Origin: Desnuesiella massiliensis | GTDB taxonomy: Bacteria > Bacillota > Clostridia > Clostridiales > Clostridiaceae | DNA length: 64,000 nt | NCBI RefSeq assembly: GCF_001403615.1 | Contig: NZ_LN879455.1 | Coordinates: 248,001-312,000, forward strand | Reading direction: 5' to 3' | Shown: one piece after another, positions 27,320 to 34,510 of the stretch | Position numbering within the stretch: position 1 is the stretch's first letter | Layout: every line of letters starts with the position of its first letter | The notes under the pieces: model-generated | Seen by the model: the letters and a program-made list of their open reading frames with translations, nothing else | What the model was told of the DNA's origin: nothing | Database searches by the model: none | Made by a program: the position numbers and the translations under genes

Positions 27320-27348
27320 TTGACTTTTTCGACGTATAATAGTATAAT
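27320..27348 (+). promoter_or_regulatory. Promoter of the ABC-F remnant/cfr locus
   Basis: TTGACT (27320-27325), a 17-base spacer and TATAAT (27343-27348). Transcription from about 27355 would begin 23 bases before the six-codon leader ORF. No other strong promoter is seen before the Cfr-like gene, so the whole region to 29200 may be one transcript. Confidence 0.65.
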
Positions 27349-27377
27349 GATAAAAATTTGAAATTTGAGGTGAAGAA

Positions 27378-27398
27378 ATGATTAAATTTTCTTGCTAG
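27378..27398 (+). CDS. Six-codon leader peptide (MIKFSC)
   Basis: ATG at 27378 with a GAGGTG ribosome binding site (27367-27372) and a TAG stop at 27396-27398. Short leaders of this kind precede many ABC-F and erm resistance genes. Bases 27385-27395, inside this ORF, can pair with 27461-27471. The segment GCAAGAA (27461-27467) can instead pair with TTCTTGC in the 3' arm of the downstream terminator. A ribosome stalled here would therefore favour antitermination. The pairing is seen; the mechanism is inferred. Confidence 0.5.
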   Translation: MIKFSC

Positions 27399-27539
27399 TT
27401 TTTAAAGTACATTTAATACAAAGATAAACAGGTGCGTTCTGTTTGTTTTGTTGTACTTATGCAAGAAAGTTATTCTTTTTTCTCTTAATATATACACTTG
27501 TATTATGCTACAATGATTAGCTTAACTACGTATATCTAT

Positions 27540-27580
27540 GAGCTGTAAGAATAATTAATTCTTGCGGCTCTTACTTTTTT
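27540..27580 (+). terminator. Attenuator-type terminator upstream of the ABC-F remnant
   Basis: A 13-base stem (27540-27552 with 27558-27570, two G-U pairs, five-base loop) is followed by TTACTTTTTT. It lies after a leader ORF and before the next ribosome binding site, which is the arrangement of a transcription attenuator. A further hairpin occupies 27405-27458. Confidence 0.7.
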
Positions 27581-27614
27581 ATAAATAATTCGAATAAGGA
27601 GGATAAATAATATT

Positions 27615-27695
27615 ATGATAAATAAAGACACTTTGCTAACACATGATAATCTCCATATAGAGTCGGATACTGCAGGCGACACTTATATGCAGTAA
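27615..27695 (+). CDS. Leader peptide 1, upstream of the ABC-F remnant
   Basis: A 26-codon ORF with a strong AAGGAGGA site (27596-27603). It shares THxxLHxxxDxxGDxxM at its C-terminal half with the 30-codon leader at 28012, and both stop just before a conserved hairpin. RNA arms at about 27653-27658 and 27684-27689 (CATATA/TATATG) and at about 27661-27667 and 27715-27721 (AGTCGGA/TCCGACT) mirror those of the second leader with compensatory changes. It probably functions as a regulatory leader peptide. Confidence 0.55.
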   Translation: MINKDTLLTHDNLHIESDTAGDTYMQ

Positions 27696-27760
27696 TAACA
27701 AGGTCACCTATTGTTCCGACTTTGTTATTAATACTATTAAATACAGAGGAGGACAAAAAT

Positions 27761-28003
27761 ATGTCTTTAATAAATGTTACAAATTTAACCTTTGCTTATG
27801 AAGGTAGCTATGATAATATTTTTGAAAATGTAAGCTTTCAAATTGATACCGATTGGAAATTAAGCTTTACTGGAAGAAACGGAAGAAGAAAGACTACTTT
27901 TCTAAATCTTTTGCTTGGGAAATACGAATATAAAGGATTTATTCTCATTTCACATGATAATGCATTTTGTGAAAATGCTGCAACAAAAATAATAAAATTG
28001 TAA
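27761..28003 (+). pseudogene. ABC-F ribosomal protection protein with large internal deletion
   Basis: The first 60 residues (MSLINVTNLTF, SYDNIFENVSF) match the start of Lsa/CplR-type ABC-F proteins, which displace lincosamides, pleuromutilins and streptogramin A from the ribosome. The Walker A reads GRNGRRKTT, with arginine replacing the usual glycine. After GKYEYKG the frame jumps directly to FILISHDNAFCENAATKII, the H-loop end of an ATPase domain. Only 81 codons remain of about 500. The start is ATG 27761 after AGAGGAGGA. It cannot be an active ABC-F protein; it may now serve only as leader sequence for the following gene. Confidence 0.8.
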
Positions 28004-28011
28004 AGGTAGAA

Positions 28012-28104
28012 ATGGCAATTAATATGTTTAAAAGGAATATAAAAGTAACACACAATAGGCTCCATGCAAAGCCAGATGTTTTGGGCGACGCTTGCATGGA
28101 GTAG
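28012..28104 (+). CDS. Leader peptide 2, upstream of the Cfr-like gene
   Basis: A 30-codon ORF beginning nine bases after the ABC-F remnant's stop, with AAAGGTAG as ribosome binding site. Its C-terminal half matches leader 1 (THNRLH against THDNLH, then D, GD and M at identical spacing). The stop codon lies directly after the arm 28092-28101. Conservation at the peptide level between two leaders suggests nascent-chain-dependent stalling by a ribosome-targeting drug. This is not tested. Confidence 0.55.
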   Translation: MAINMFKRNIKVTHNRLHAKPDVLGDACME

Positions 28105-28161
28105 TATAAGTCGCTAATTATACTGGCTTTGCTTCCTAACTATTAATAGTGAGGAGGAAGC
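28060..28161 (+). promoter_or_regulatory. Structured leader RNA of the Cfr-like gene
   Basis: CTCCATGCAA (28060-28069) pairs perfectly with TTGCATGGAG (28092-28101). AAAGCCAG (28068-28075) pairs with CTGGCTTT (28123-28130). The two are interleaved, so they form either a pseudoknot or alternative structures. A third hairpin closes around 28103-28124. GCTTCCT (28131-28137) can pair with AGGAAGC (28155-28161) and mask the GAGGAGG ribosome binding site. The layout fits translation attenuation. Confidence 0.55.
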
Positions 28162-28165
28162 CTAC

Positions 28166-29200
28166 ATGAAACAGACAAAAACAAAATATGGAAAAATAAA
28201 ACAAATAGTATCAAATCTAAAATTACCTGATTATAGATACAAGCAGCTTACAAAAGCTATTTTTCATCAAAGAATAGATAATTTTGATGATATGCATATA
28301 CTACCAAAAGCGTTAAGGATAGCTTTAGTAAATGAATTTGGAAATAATGTATCTAGTGTAATACCTGTTTTTTCACAAGATTCTAAACAAGCTCAAAAAT
28401 TGTTATTCCAATTGACTGATGGGGAAAGAATAGAAGCTGTTGGACTAAAGTATAAACAGGGGTGGGAATCGTTTTGTATTTCTTCCCAATGTGGTTGTGG
28501 TTTTGGATGTCGTTTTTGTGCAACGGGGAGTGCTGGATTTACACGCAATCTTACTGCTGATGAGATAACTGACCAATTACTTTATTTCTATTTTAATAAC
28601 CATAGATTGAATAGTATTTCATTTATGGGAATGGGTGAGGCTTTTGCAAATCCAGAATTATTTGATGCAGTAAAAATTTTAACTGATCAAAATTTATTTG
28701 GGTTAAGTCAACGAAGAATTACTATTTCAACAATTGGCATTATACCAGGAATTCAAAGATTGACCAAAGAATTTCCACAAGTGAATCTAGCTTTTTCACT
28801 TCATTCACCATTTGAAAGTCAACGAAGCGATTTAATGCCTATAAATAAAAGATTTCCATTGAATGAGGTAATGAAGACGTTAGATGAACATATCATTCAT
28901 ACGGGACGACGAGTGTTTATTGCTTATATTATGCTTGAAGGAATTAATGATTCGAAAGAACATGCAGAGGCAGTTGTAGGTTTATTGAAAAATCGTGGTT
29001 CATGGGAGCATTTATATCACATTGATTTGATACATTATAATTCTACGGACAAAACAACTTTTAAATTTCAATCTTCAAATGCTATCAAGCAATTTTGCAG
29101 TACACTAAAGAAAGCTGGTATTAGTGTAACTGTTAGAACACAATTTGGTTCTGAAATTAGTGCTGCTTGCGGACAGTTGTGTTATGAAAATGAATTATGA
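28166..29200 (+). CDS. cfr: Cfr-type 23S rRNA (adenine-2503 C8) methyltransferase
   Basis: A 344-residue radical-SAM methyltransferase. The iron-sulfur motif is C111-x3-C115-x2-C118 in GCGFGCRFCATG. C104 and C335 (SAACGQL) are the two further conserved cysteines, and FMGMGEAFAN is typical of Cfr. The N-terminus (KTKYGKI) and GWESFCISSQCGC also match Cfr more closely than housekeeping RlmN. Cfr methylates C8 of A2503 and confers resistance to phenicols, lincosamides, oxazolidinones, pleuromutilins and streptogramin A. It is a divergent family member, closer in feel to clostridial Cfr(C)-like proteins, so the spectrum is inferred. The GAGGAGG site can be masked by the leader hairpin. Confidence 0.85.
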   Translation: MKQTKTKYGKIKQIVSNLKLPDYRYKQLTKAIFHQRIDNFDDMHILPKALRIALVNEFGNNVSSVIPVFSQDSKQAQKLLFQLTDGERIEAVGLKYKQGWESFCISSQCGCGFGCRFCATGSAGFTRNLTADEITDQLLYFYFNNHRLNSISFMGMGEAFANPELFDAVKILTDQNLFGLSQRRITISTIGIIPGIQRLTKEFPQVNLAFSLHSPFESQRSDLMPINKRFPLNEVMKTLDEHIIHTGRRVFIAYIMLEGINDSKEHAEAVVGLLKNRGSWEHLYHIDLIHYNSTDKTTFKFQSSNAIKQFCSTLKKAGISVTVRTQFGSEISAACGQLCYENEL

Positions 29201-29227
29201 TGTTAGTTCAAAAATGTCCATTTGCTA

Positions 29228-29264
29228 AAATAAGTTAAGTGCCAGTTTGGCACTTAACTTATTT
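29228..29264. terminator. Bidirectional intrinsic terminator
   Basis: A perfect 17-base stem (29228-29244 with 29248-29264) with a three-base loop. A-rich and T-rich flanks on both sides let it serve the Cfr-like gene on + and the convergent lipoprotein gene on -, whose stop codon overlaps the right arm. Confidence 0.85.
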
Positions 29265-30117
29265 ATTCAGCCTTGAGTATATTTATAGTTGCATAGCCAG
29301 TGTTGGACCAGCTAAATATTATATGATCTGCATTTTCGTTGCTAGCTTCATAATTTAAAGAGTCTCCAGACATGGATTCAGATGGTGATTCAGTAAATCC
29401 AATTTTTTTCAATTTCTCTATATAATCTAAGGCATCTTCTTTTATTACATATTCAATATAAATAAATTTGGCTTGTGGACTATTACTACTTACTTCAGTA
29501 ATTTTTCCTTCTAATTCTGGGATATTTTTCAAGAAATCCTTAGGCCATGGAACAGCATCGGTCATATCTATATTTTCTGAACCAGAAGGTTTTTTTGTCG
29601 AGTCACTATTATAAGAACTGTCTTGGAACATAAAGGGTTTATCTGTATAAGAAATACTTCCTGTTCCATTGTTGAGGTAAGAAAAAACAACCTCTGAGCC
29701 ATCTTCATCTTTACCTGAATACATGAATCCATCACTGCTTGTGGTTTCAAGTAGTGACTTATACTTAAGCTCTTTAATGGAATCAACATATTTTATAGCA
29801 TCATCTTTTTTAAAGCCATCAAAGTATATCATACCAATAGTTTTTTCTTTGTCTTCCAGTACAGTATTGATATTAGCCTTTAACTCTGGCAAATTACCCA
29901 TTTTATCCTTTGGCCATTTCAAGTTTTGCCCCATTTGGGTAGTGCCTTCTCCAGTTTTTATTGTAGTAGTACCTTTGTTAATGTCTACTTGAGCGCCTGT
30001 TGTTTTTTCAACAAGCTTTTCTGTTATCTTATCTTCTATTTTCTTTTTACATCCAGTCATGAATACGGTTAATACTGCTATTAGTAAAATGAAAATTATG
30101 AATGGTCTACGTTTCAT
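29263..30117 (-). CDS. Lipoprotein with two tandem repeats
   Basis: A 284-residue predicted lipoprotein: hydrophobic signal segment, then the lipobox FMTGC with Cys near residue 23. Two homologous domains follow. One begins WPKDKMGNLPELKANI (about residue 68) and the other WPKDFLKNIPELEGKI (about residue 191). They are joined by a serine-rich linker. Each has the DUF6591-like pattern of alternating strands and an IKYV/LDYI helix. It would sit on the outer face of the membrane. Function unknown. A terminator follows. The DUF4870-like gene upstream on the same strand may be co-transcribed. Confidence 0.8.
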   Translation of the reverse strand: MKRRPFIIFILLIAVLTVFMTGCKKKIEDKITEKLVEKTTGAQVDINKGTTTIKTGEGTTQMGQNLKWPKDKMGNLPELKANINTVLEDKEKTIGMIYFDGFKKDDAIKYVDSIKELKYKSLLETTSSDGFMYSGKDEDGSEVVFSYLNNGTGSISYTDKPFMFQDSSYNSDSTKKPSGSENIDMTDAVPWPKDFLKNIPELEGKITEVSSNSPQAKFIYIEYVIKEDALDYIEKLKKIGFTESPSESMSGDSLNYEASNENADHIIFSWSNTGYATINILKAE

Positions 30118-30189
30118 TTTAAAAACTCCTTTTATAGAAAAATCTAAAAATAGTATATAATTTTAATGCTTATAGATAATTTTAACTAT

Positions 30190-30543
30190 TCATTTCCCAG
30201 AGTACTTTTCTGCTAAGTCGCCTATGATAGGTAGCTTAAAATATTCATTTTTGTAGGCTTTTATCATAAGAACTATCCATAAGATCATAGTTATAAGTGG
30301 TAATAGCAGTAGTATTATCCACCCTATAATTGGGATGAAGCCAAGAATTCCATATAATACGGTGAGAACAGCTGACAATATTATAGATTGCATAGCATGA
30401 AATTTTACAAACTTACTTTCTTTCTCTAGGATGAAGAATATTATTCCAGTAATAAACCCTAAAAGATAGGAAAATAGTCCAGCTACATTCTCATCCATAC
30501 CCAATGAAGATTTAATCTTGTTTTCAGTATTATTATCACTCAT
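30190..30543 (-). CDS. DUF4870-like small membrane protein
   Basis: A 117-residue protein with a short polar N-terminus and three hydrophobic helices (about residues 22-40, 52-70 and 76-97). It begins with the family-typical sequence MDENVAGLFSYLLGFITGII and ends KNEYFKLPIIGDLAEKY. DUF4870 / Tic20-like proteins are widespread and uncharacterised. ATG 30543 (MSDNN) is preferred because the AGGGG site lies just upstream; an ATG nine bases earlier touches that site. Confidence 0.85.
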   Translation of the reverse strand: MSDNNTENKIKSSLGMDENVAGLFSYLLGFITGIIFFILEKESKFVKFHAMQSIILSAVLTVLYGILGFIPIIGWIILLLLPLITMILWIVLMIKAYKNEYFKLPIIGDLAEKYSGK

Positions 30544-30765
30544 TATTAACATCCCCTTATAATTTCTTAGCTACAATATTATTTATGTTTTATTATATTC
30601 AATGCATTAATGAAATAAAATCAATAAAACTATCATAAAATTTATATATAAATAGCTTGGTTTTAGGTATTTTATGATTCATTTTCTAAATCAGGATATA
30701 GTTATATAAGAGAGATTAGACGAGTATATATCAAAAAAAGTTTATATCTAAAGGAGAGAATATGA

Positions 30766-31647
30766 GTGAAAAGTAGATTTGATGATTTCATAGAAAAATT
30801 ACCTAAGAGTGTCCATGACAATACAAGATCTTACATAGGAACAAATGTGGCAGTTTTTATTCCACATACTTATAAAATCGAAAAAGGCATAATTCATGAC
30901 GACTATCATTTTGTTATTTTTCATACCACTCCTCCATGTGCAACGATAAACAATAAGGAATATCAATTTAAAAGTGGCACTTTATTATGCATGTCACCAG
31001 GGACTGAAATTACAGTAGGGGTTGCAAAGAATAAGTCTCAAGCCAAGTATGCAGCCATTAGTGTAAAAAAAGATTTTTTTGAAGATATTTTTTTGAAGAT
31101 TGTTGGTAATAAAAAGATGAAATCAGTAATATATGATAATCATTACAGTTATAAAACCTTAGATTTACTTGAATTTTTTATGCAAGAATTTATTTATTTA
31201 GATATTCCTTCCCCACTAATGATTGAATGTATAGAAACACAAATTGTTATACAATTATTAAGAGATATGGGTTTAGACCCTATAATAAATAAAATTAACC
31301 ATGTCCAAGAAAAATCTTATGTAAAGCAAGCAATTATTTATATAGAATCCTATTATAATAGCAATATTACTATAAATGAAATATGTAATGCCATTTATAT
31401 AAGTCCTTGTCATTTTCAAAGAATATTTAAGAATGAAATGAATAAAACCCCATATCAATATATATTGGAATTTAGATTAAAAAAAGCAAAGGAGAAGCTA
31501 AAGGAAGAAAATACTTCAATAGAGGAAATAGCTATGCAATGTGGCTTTTTAAATAGTGGGCATTTTTCCACTGTGTTCAAAAAGAGCGAAGGGAAAACTC
31601 CTTCAGAATATAGAAATTCACTAAAATTAGCAGTTAAAGAGAAATAG
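30766..31647 (+). CDS. AraC family regulator with N-terminal cupin-like domain
   Basis: A 293-residue regulator. Residues 20-150 form a cupin-like sensor region (HDDYHFVIFHTTPP). The last 100 residues carry two helix-turn-helix motifs (TINEICNAIYISPCHFQRIFK and SIEEIAMQCGFLNSGHFSTVF) and the closing GKTPSEYR. It starts at GTG 30766, eight bases after AAGGAGAG. An overlapping ATG at 30762 leads to a stop within five codons. No obvious target gene lies beside it; the next gene on + is 450 bases away. Confidence 0.9.
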   Translation: MKSRFDDFIEKLPKSVHDNTRSYIGTNVAVFIPHTYKIEKGIIHDDYHFVIFHTTPPCATINNKEYQFKSGTLLCMSPGTEITVGVAKNKSQAKYAAISVKKDFFEDIFLKIVGNKKMKSVIYDNHYSYKTLDLLEFFMQEFIYLDIPSPLMIECIETQIVIQLLRDMGLDPIINKINHVQEKSYVKQAIIYIESYYNSNITINEICNAIYISPCHFQRIFKNEMNKTPYQYILEFRLKKAKEKLKEENTSIEEIAMQCGFLNSGHFSTVFKKSEGKTPSEYRNSLKLAVKEK

Positions 31648-32095
31648 GTGCATTAGTGGTTCGCAAATATGCATAACCCCTTACTTCCGCGTATAGTATC
31701 ATAATATAGCTCTAACCTATGTGGAGTGTGTAGTTATGATGACGAATTGTGGTCGGAAGGACACATAAGGCCGGTAAAACACAAAAAATGAGATACCGAA
31801 AAATTACTATTTATATTATAATTAATGTTAGGAGAATAACTTCTATCAGATTGCATCATTTAAATTAGAATAAGTATGATGACTTACTATGCAAAAAACA
31901 TATAAATCTATTGATTTGGCTAAAATATTATGAACAAATATTTATATATAGGAGGCTATGAAAAAAGGTGTTCTATAAGTTTTCCTACACCGCGCGTGGA
32001 GCACCACGAGCGACCCGTAAAAAAGAACACCTATGTTTTTCACAGCCTCCTATACTTAAACCATTATGAGTAAAAACAATAAGGAGGAAACTAAC
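31648..32095. other. 448-base intergenic stretch with one large inverted repeat
   Basis: No gene is recognisable between the AraC stop and the DUF4256 start. The only clear structure is the long inverted repeat listed at 31946-32054. The first 300 bases are AT-rich, apart from a short G-rich segment near 31740-31780. Confidence 0.5.
31946..32054. repeat. Long imperfect inverted repeat with GC-rich core
   Basis: About 29 bases at the left (31946-31974) pair with 31 bases at the right (32024-32054), with one mismatch and a two-base bulge. The outer ends contain GGAGGCTATG and CACAGCCTCC. The core is strikingly GC-rich and contains its own CGTGG/CCACG hairpin. It could be a miniature inverted-repeat element, a strong bidirectional transcription block or the end of a mobile element. 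The right half overlaps the region just upstream of the DUF4256 gene. Confidence 0.5.
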
Positions 32096-32677
32096 GTGAC
32101 AAAGAGTAATAAAATAAGCAATGAAAAGGAGTTGTCACCAGAACAGCGCGAAGAACTACTCAGAATACTGAAAGCCCGTTTTGAGAAAAATATGAACCGC
32201 CATAAAGGTCTTGAATGGGCTAAAGTACAAGCAAAGCTAGAAGCTAATACTGAAAAGCTGTGGTCGCTCAATGAAATGGAAATAACTAGTGGAGAACCGG
32301 ATGTTGTTGGTCAAAATAAAGAGACGGGTGAATACATTTTTTATGATTGTTCAGCAGAAAGTCCTAAAGGCCGCAGAAGTGTTTGTTATGACCGTGAAGC
32401 GCTGGAGTCAAGGAAAGAACATAAACCAGAAAATAACGCTATTGATATGGCTGCTGCCATGGGCATTGAGCTTTTAACGGAAGAACAATACCGAGAGCTT
32501 CAGAAACTAGGAAATTTCGATATGAAAACATCGAGCTGGGTGAAAACACCTGCTAATATTAGAAAACTCGGCGGGGCCATCTTTTGTGATCGTCGCTACG
32601 ACACTGTCTTTGTGTACCACAATGGAGCAGAATCCTACTATGCTGCCAGGGGTTTCCGTGGATCGCTAAGGGTCTAA
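32096..32677 (+). CDS. DUF4256 domain protein
   Basis: A 193-residue protein of the DUF4256 family, recognised from LEWAKVQAKLEANTEKLWSL, SGEPDVVG, YDCSAESPKGRRSVCYDREA and the C-terminal YHNGAESYYAARGFRG. It is cytoplasmic with no known activity. GTG 32096 is chosen because AAGGAGG lies nine bases upstream. An in-frame ATG at 32066 has no ribosome binding site and lies close to the inverted repeat. Base composition is a little higher in GC than the flanks. A WYL regulator follows 114 bases later. Confidence 0.85.
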   Translation: MTKSNKISNEKELSPEQREELLRILKARFEKNMNRHKGLEWAKVQAKLEANTEKLWSLNEMEITSGEPDVVGQNKETGEYIFYDCSAESPKGRRSVCYDREALESRKEHKPENNAIDMAAAMGIELLTEEQYRELQKLGNFDMKTSSWVKTPANIRKLGGAIFCDRRYDTVFVYHNGAESYYAARGFRGSLRV

Positions 32678-32791
32678 ATTTTGGTGAGAAGCCGGCTTCA
32701 GGAGTGCTCAAGGGTTATTGCTGCCACACCGTACCAAGTGGCGCGAAACGCCGCTAGAGAGAAGGGAGCAAGATAAGAAAGGAGGGGTGCT

Positions 32792-33754
32792 ATGTCAAAA
32801 AATGATAATATGCTGGCAATTCTTTGGATGCTGAATTCAGGAGCAAAAATAACTGCGAAACAAATAGCAGAAAAGTTAGAGATAAACGTACGAACTGTTT
32901 ACCGTTATATTGATTCGCTCTGTGCCAGCGGAGTTCCTATAATATCCGATACAGGTCATAATGGCGGGTATAGCTTGCTGAACAATTTTTTCAGAGCGCC
33001 TCTGATTTTTGATATTGATGAGCAAAAAGCGCTCCTTCATGCGGCCGTATTTGCAAAAGAAGCGGGGTACCCTTTTAGTGAGGCATTAAGCAGGTCAACC
33101 GAAAAATTGAAAATGTACTCAAATCAGGAACAGGAAAGTATTCTTAATCGCCATCTAGCCGGTTTCGAAGTAATAAACCGTGATATTGATCCTTCTGTTA
33201 AGACGATATTGGAAGAACTAGAGCGGGCTGTAGCAAACGAGTACTCGGTAGAAATTGAATACCGCACTGGCCACGAAGAACAACCTAGGCCAAGAGTGAT
33301 TGATCCTTATGGAATGCTTTATTGGAACAATAAATGGTATACTATTGGATTTTGCCATCTGCGGAATGAAATCCGTAGCTTTCGGGCTGAACGGATTTTA
33401 CAGATAAAGCAAACGCAAATGATGTTTAAACGGCCTGAAGCTTTTTCTGCTAAGGAATTCTTTTTACAAAATCTTTTACCTGATCTAGAGGGTAAGGATG
33501 GGGTGGCCTCATTAATTATCAGGGGCAGGTCAGAGGCTTTGGATGACTTATGCATTCATTGGTTTTTAGGTCATCATCTGAAAGAGAGGACTTCAAATCA
33601 AGCTGTGTTTTTACTTGATGAAAGAGTAATTCATGCATATGTACCCTATTTCCTTTTATCTTACGGAAAGGCTATTCAAGTAATAGAGCCACAGAGTTTG
33701 AAGATAAAACTTGTCGATATCGCATCAGAGTTAATGGAATATTATAAAATTTAG
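32792..33754 (+). CDS. WYL-domain (YafY-like) transcriptional regulator
   Basis: A 320-residue regulator. The N-terminal winged helix (ITAKQIAEKLEINVRTVYRYID, then SDTGHNGGYSLL) is followed by a WYL domain (about residues 150-215: EYRTG, RVIDPYGMLYWNNKWY, FRAERI) and the C-terminal WCX extension. WYL domains bind nucleic-acid-type or small ligands. Its start has AAAGGAGGGG. The terminator directly after the stop shows it is transcribed apart from the DJ-1/VOC genes that follow, which are likely targets. Confidence 0.92.
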   Translation: MSKNDNMLAILWMLNSGAKITAKQIAEKLEINVRTVYRYIDSLCASGVPIISDTGHNGGYSLLNNFFRAPLIFDIDEQKALLHAAVFAKEAGYPFSEALSRSTEKLKMYSNQEQESILNRHLAGFEVINRDIDPSVKTILEELERAVANEYSVEIEYRTGHEEQPRPRVIDPYGMLYWNNKWYTIGFCHLRNEIRSFRAERILQIKQTQMMFKRPEAFSAKEFFLQNLLPDLEGKDGVASLIIRGRSEALDDLCIHWFLGHHLKERTSNQAVFLLDERVIHAYVPYFLLSYGKAIQVIEPQSLKIKLVDIASELMEYYKI

Positions 33755-33792
33755 CAGCTTCACTGACAGCCGTTGTCAGTGAAGCTGTTTTA
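33755..33792 (+). terminator. Intrinsic terminator after the WYL gene
   Basis: A perfect 14-base stem (33755-33768 with 33774-33787), five-base loop, then TTTTATA. It starts on the base after the stop codon. Confidence 0.9.
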
Positions 33793-33836
33793 TAATAGGG
33801 ATACTCGATGAACTGGAAAAGATGGAGGACATGCAA

Positions 33837-34463
33837 ATGAATAATACTGTATATCTCTACGTATTTGATCCTATGGCAGACTGGGAAATAGGTTACTTAA
33901 CTGCCGAACTGAATTCGGGAAGATATTATAGGAAAGGGGTGACACCATCAAAAATAGTTACTGTGGGAATTGAAAAGACTCCTATTACTACAAAGGGAGG
34001 CCTGAAAATATTACCTGATATTAGATTGGATGAGTGCAGCATTAAAAACGCAGATGCATTGATTCTACCAGGTGGAGATACTTGGACAGAAACAATTCAC
34101 GAACCTATAATAAAAGCTGTAGAGCAGTGCTTAAAGGAAAATACCCTTGTGGCGGCAATTTGTGGAGCTACAATAGGGCTTGCTCAGAGAGGATTTCTGG
34201 ATTCGCGATGGCATACGAGCAACGACTTGGAATATCTTAAAATGATATGTCCTACCTATACCGGAGAAAAGTACTACAAGAAGGAGTCTGCTGTAACTGC
34301 TGGAAAACTGATAACTGCTTCCGGAATAGCTCCATTGGAATTTGCTTTACATGTCTTGAAGACCTTAGACGTATTTACCCCACAAACATTAAACGCCTGG
34401 TACAATCTTAATAAAACTCATGAAACTAAATATTTCTACGAGTTAATGAATTCAATACAATGA
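33837..34463 (+). CDS. DJ-1/PfpI family protein (glutamine amidotransferase-like)
   Basis: A 208-residue protein. The nucleophile elbow AAICGATIGLA carries the conserved cysteine, with LPGGDTW and an upstream acidic residue in DWEIGYL completing the fold. Family members are cysteine-dependent glyoxalases/deglycases, chaperones or peptidases. Next to VOC and RidA genes, a carbonyl- or imine-detoxifying role is plausible but inferred. ATG 33837 is preferred because GGAGGA (33824-33829) lies seven bases before it; two earlier in-frame ATGs overlap that site. Confidence 0.88.
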   Translation: MNNTVYLYVFDPMADWEIGYLTAELNSGRYYRKGVTPSKIVTVGIEKTPITTKGGLKILPDIRLDECSIKNADALILPGGDTWTETIHEPIIKAVEQCLKENTLVAAICGATIGLAQRGFLDSRWHTSNDLEYLKMICPTYTGEKYYKKESAVTAGKLITASGIAPLEFALHVLKTLDVFTPQTLNAWYNLNKTHETKYFYELMNSIQ

Positions 34464-34510
34464 AGGCATAGTTCAAAATTTTTAGGTTTTAATTTAAAGG
34501 AGAGATAAAA

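Noticed and set aside
31946..32054. Inverted repeat considered as a tRNA or riboswitch
   Set aside because: No cloverleaf or known riboswitch core; the simple long arms fit a repeat or terminator.
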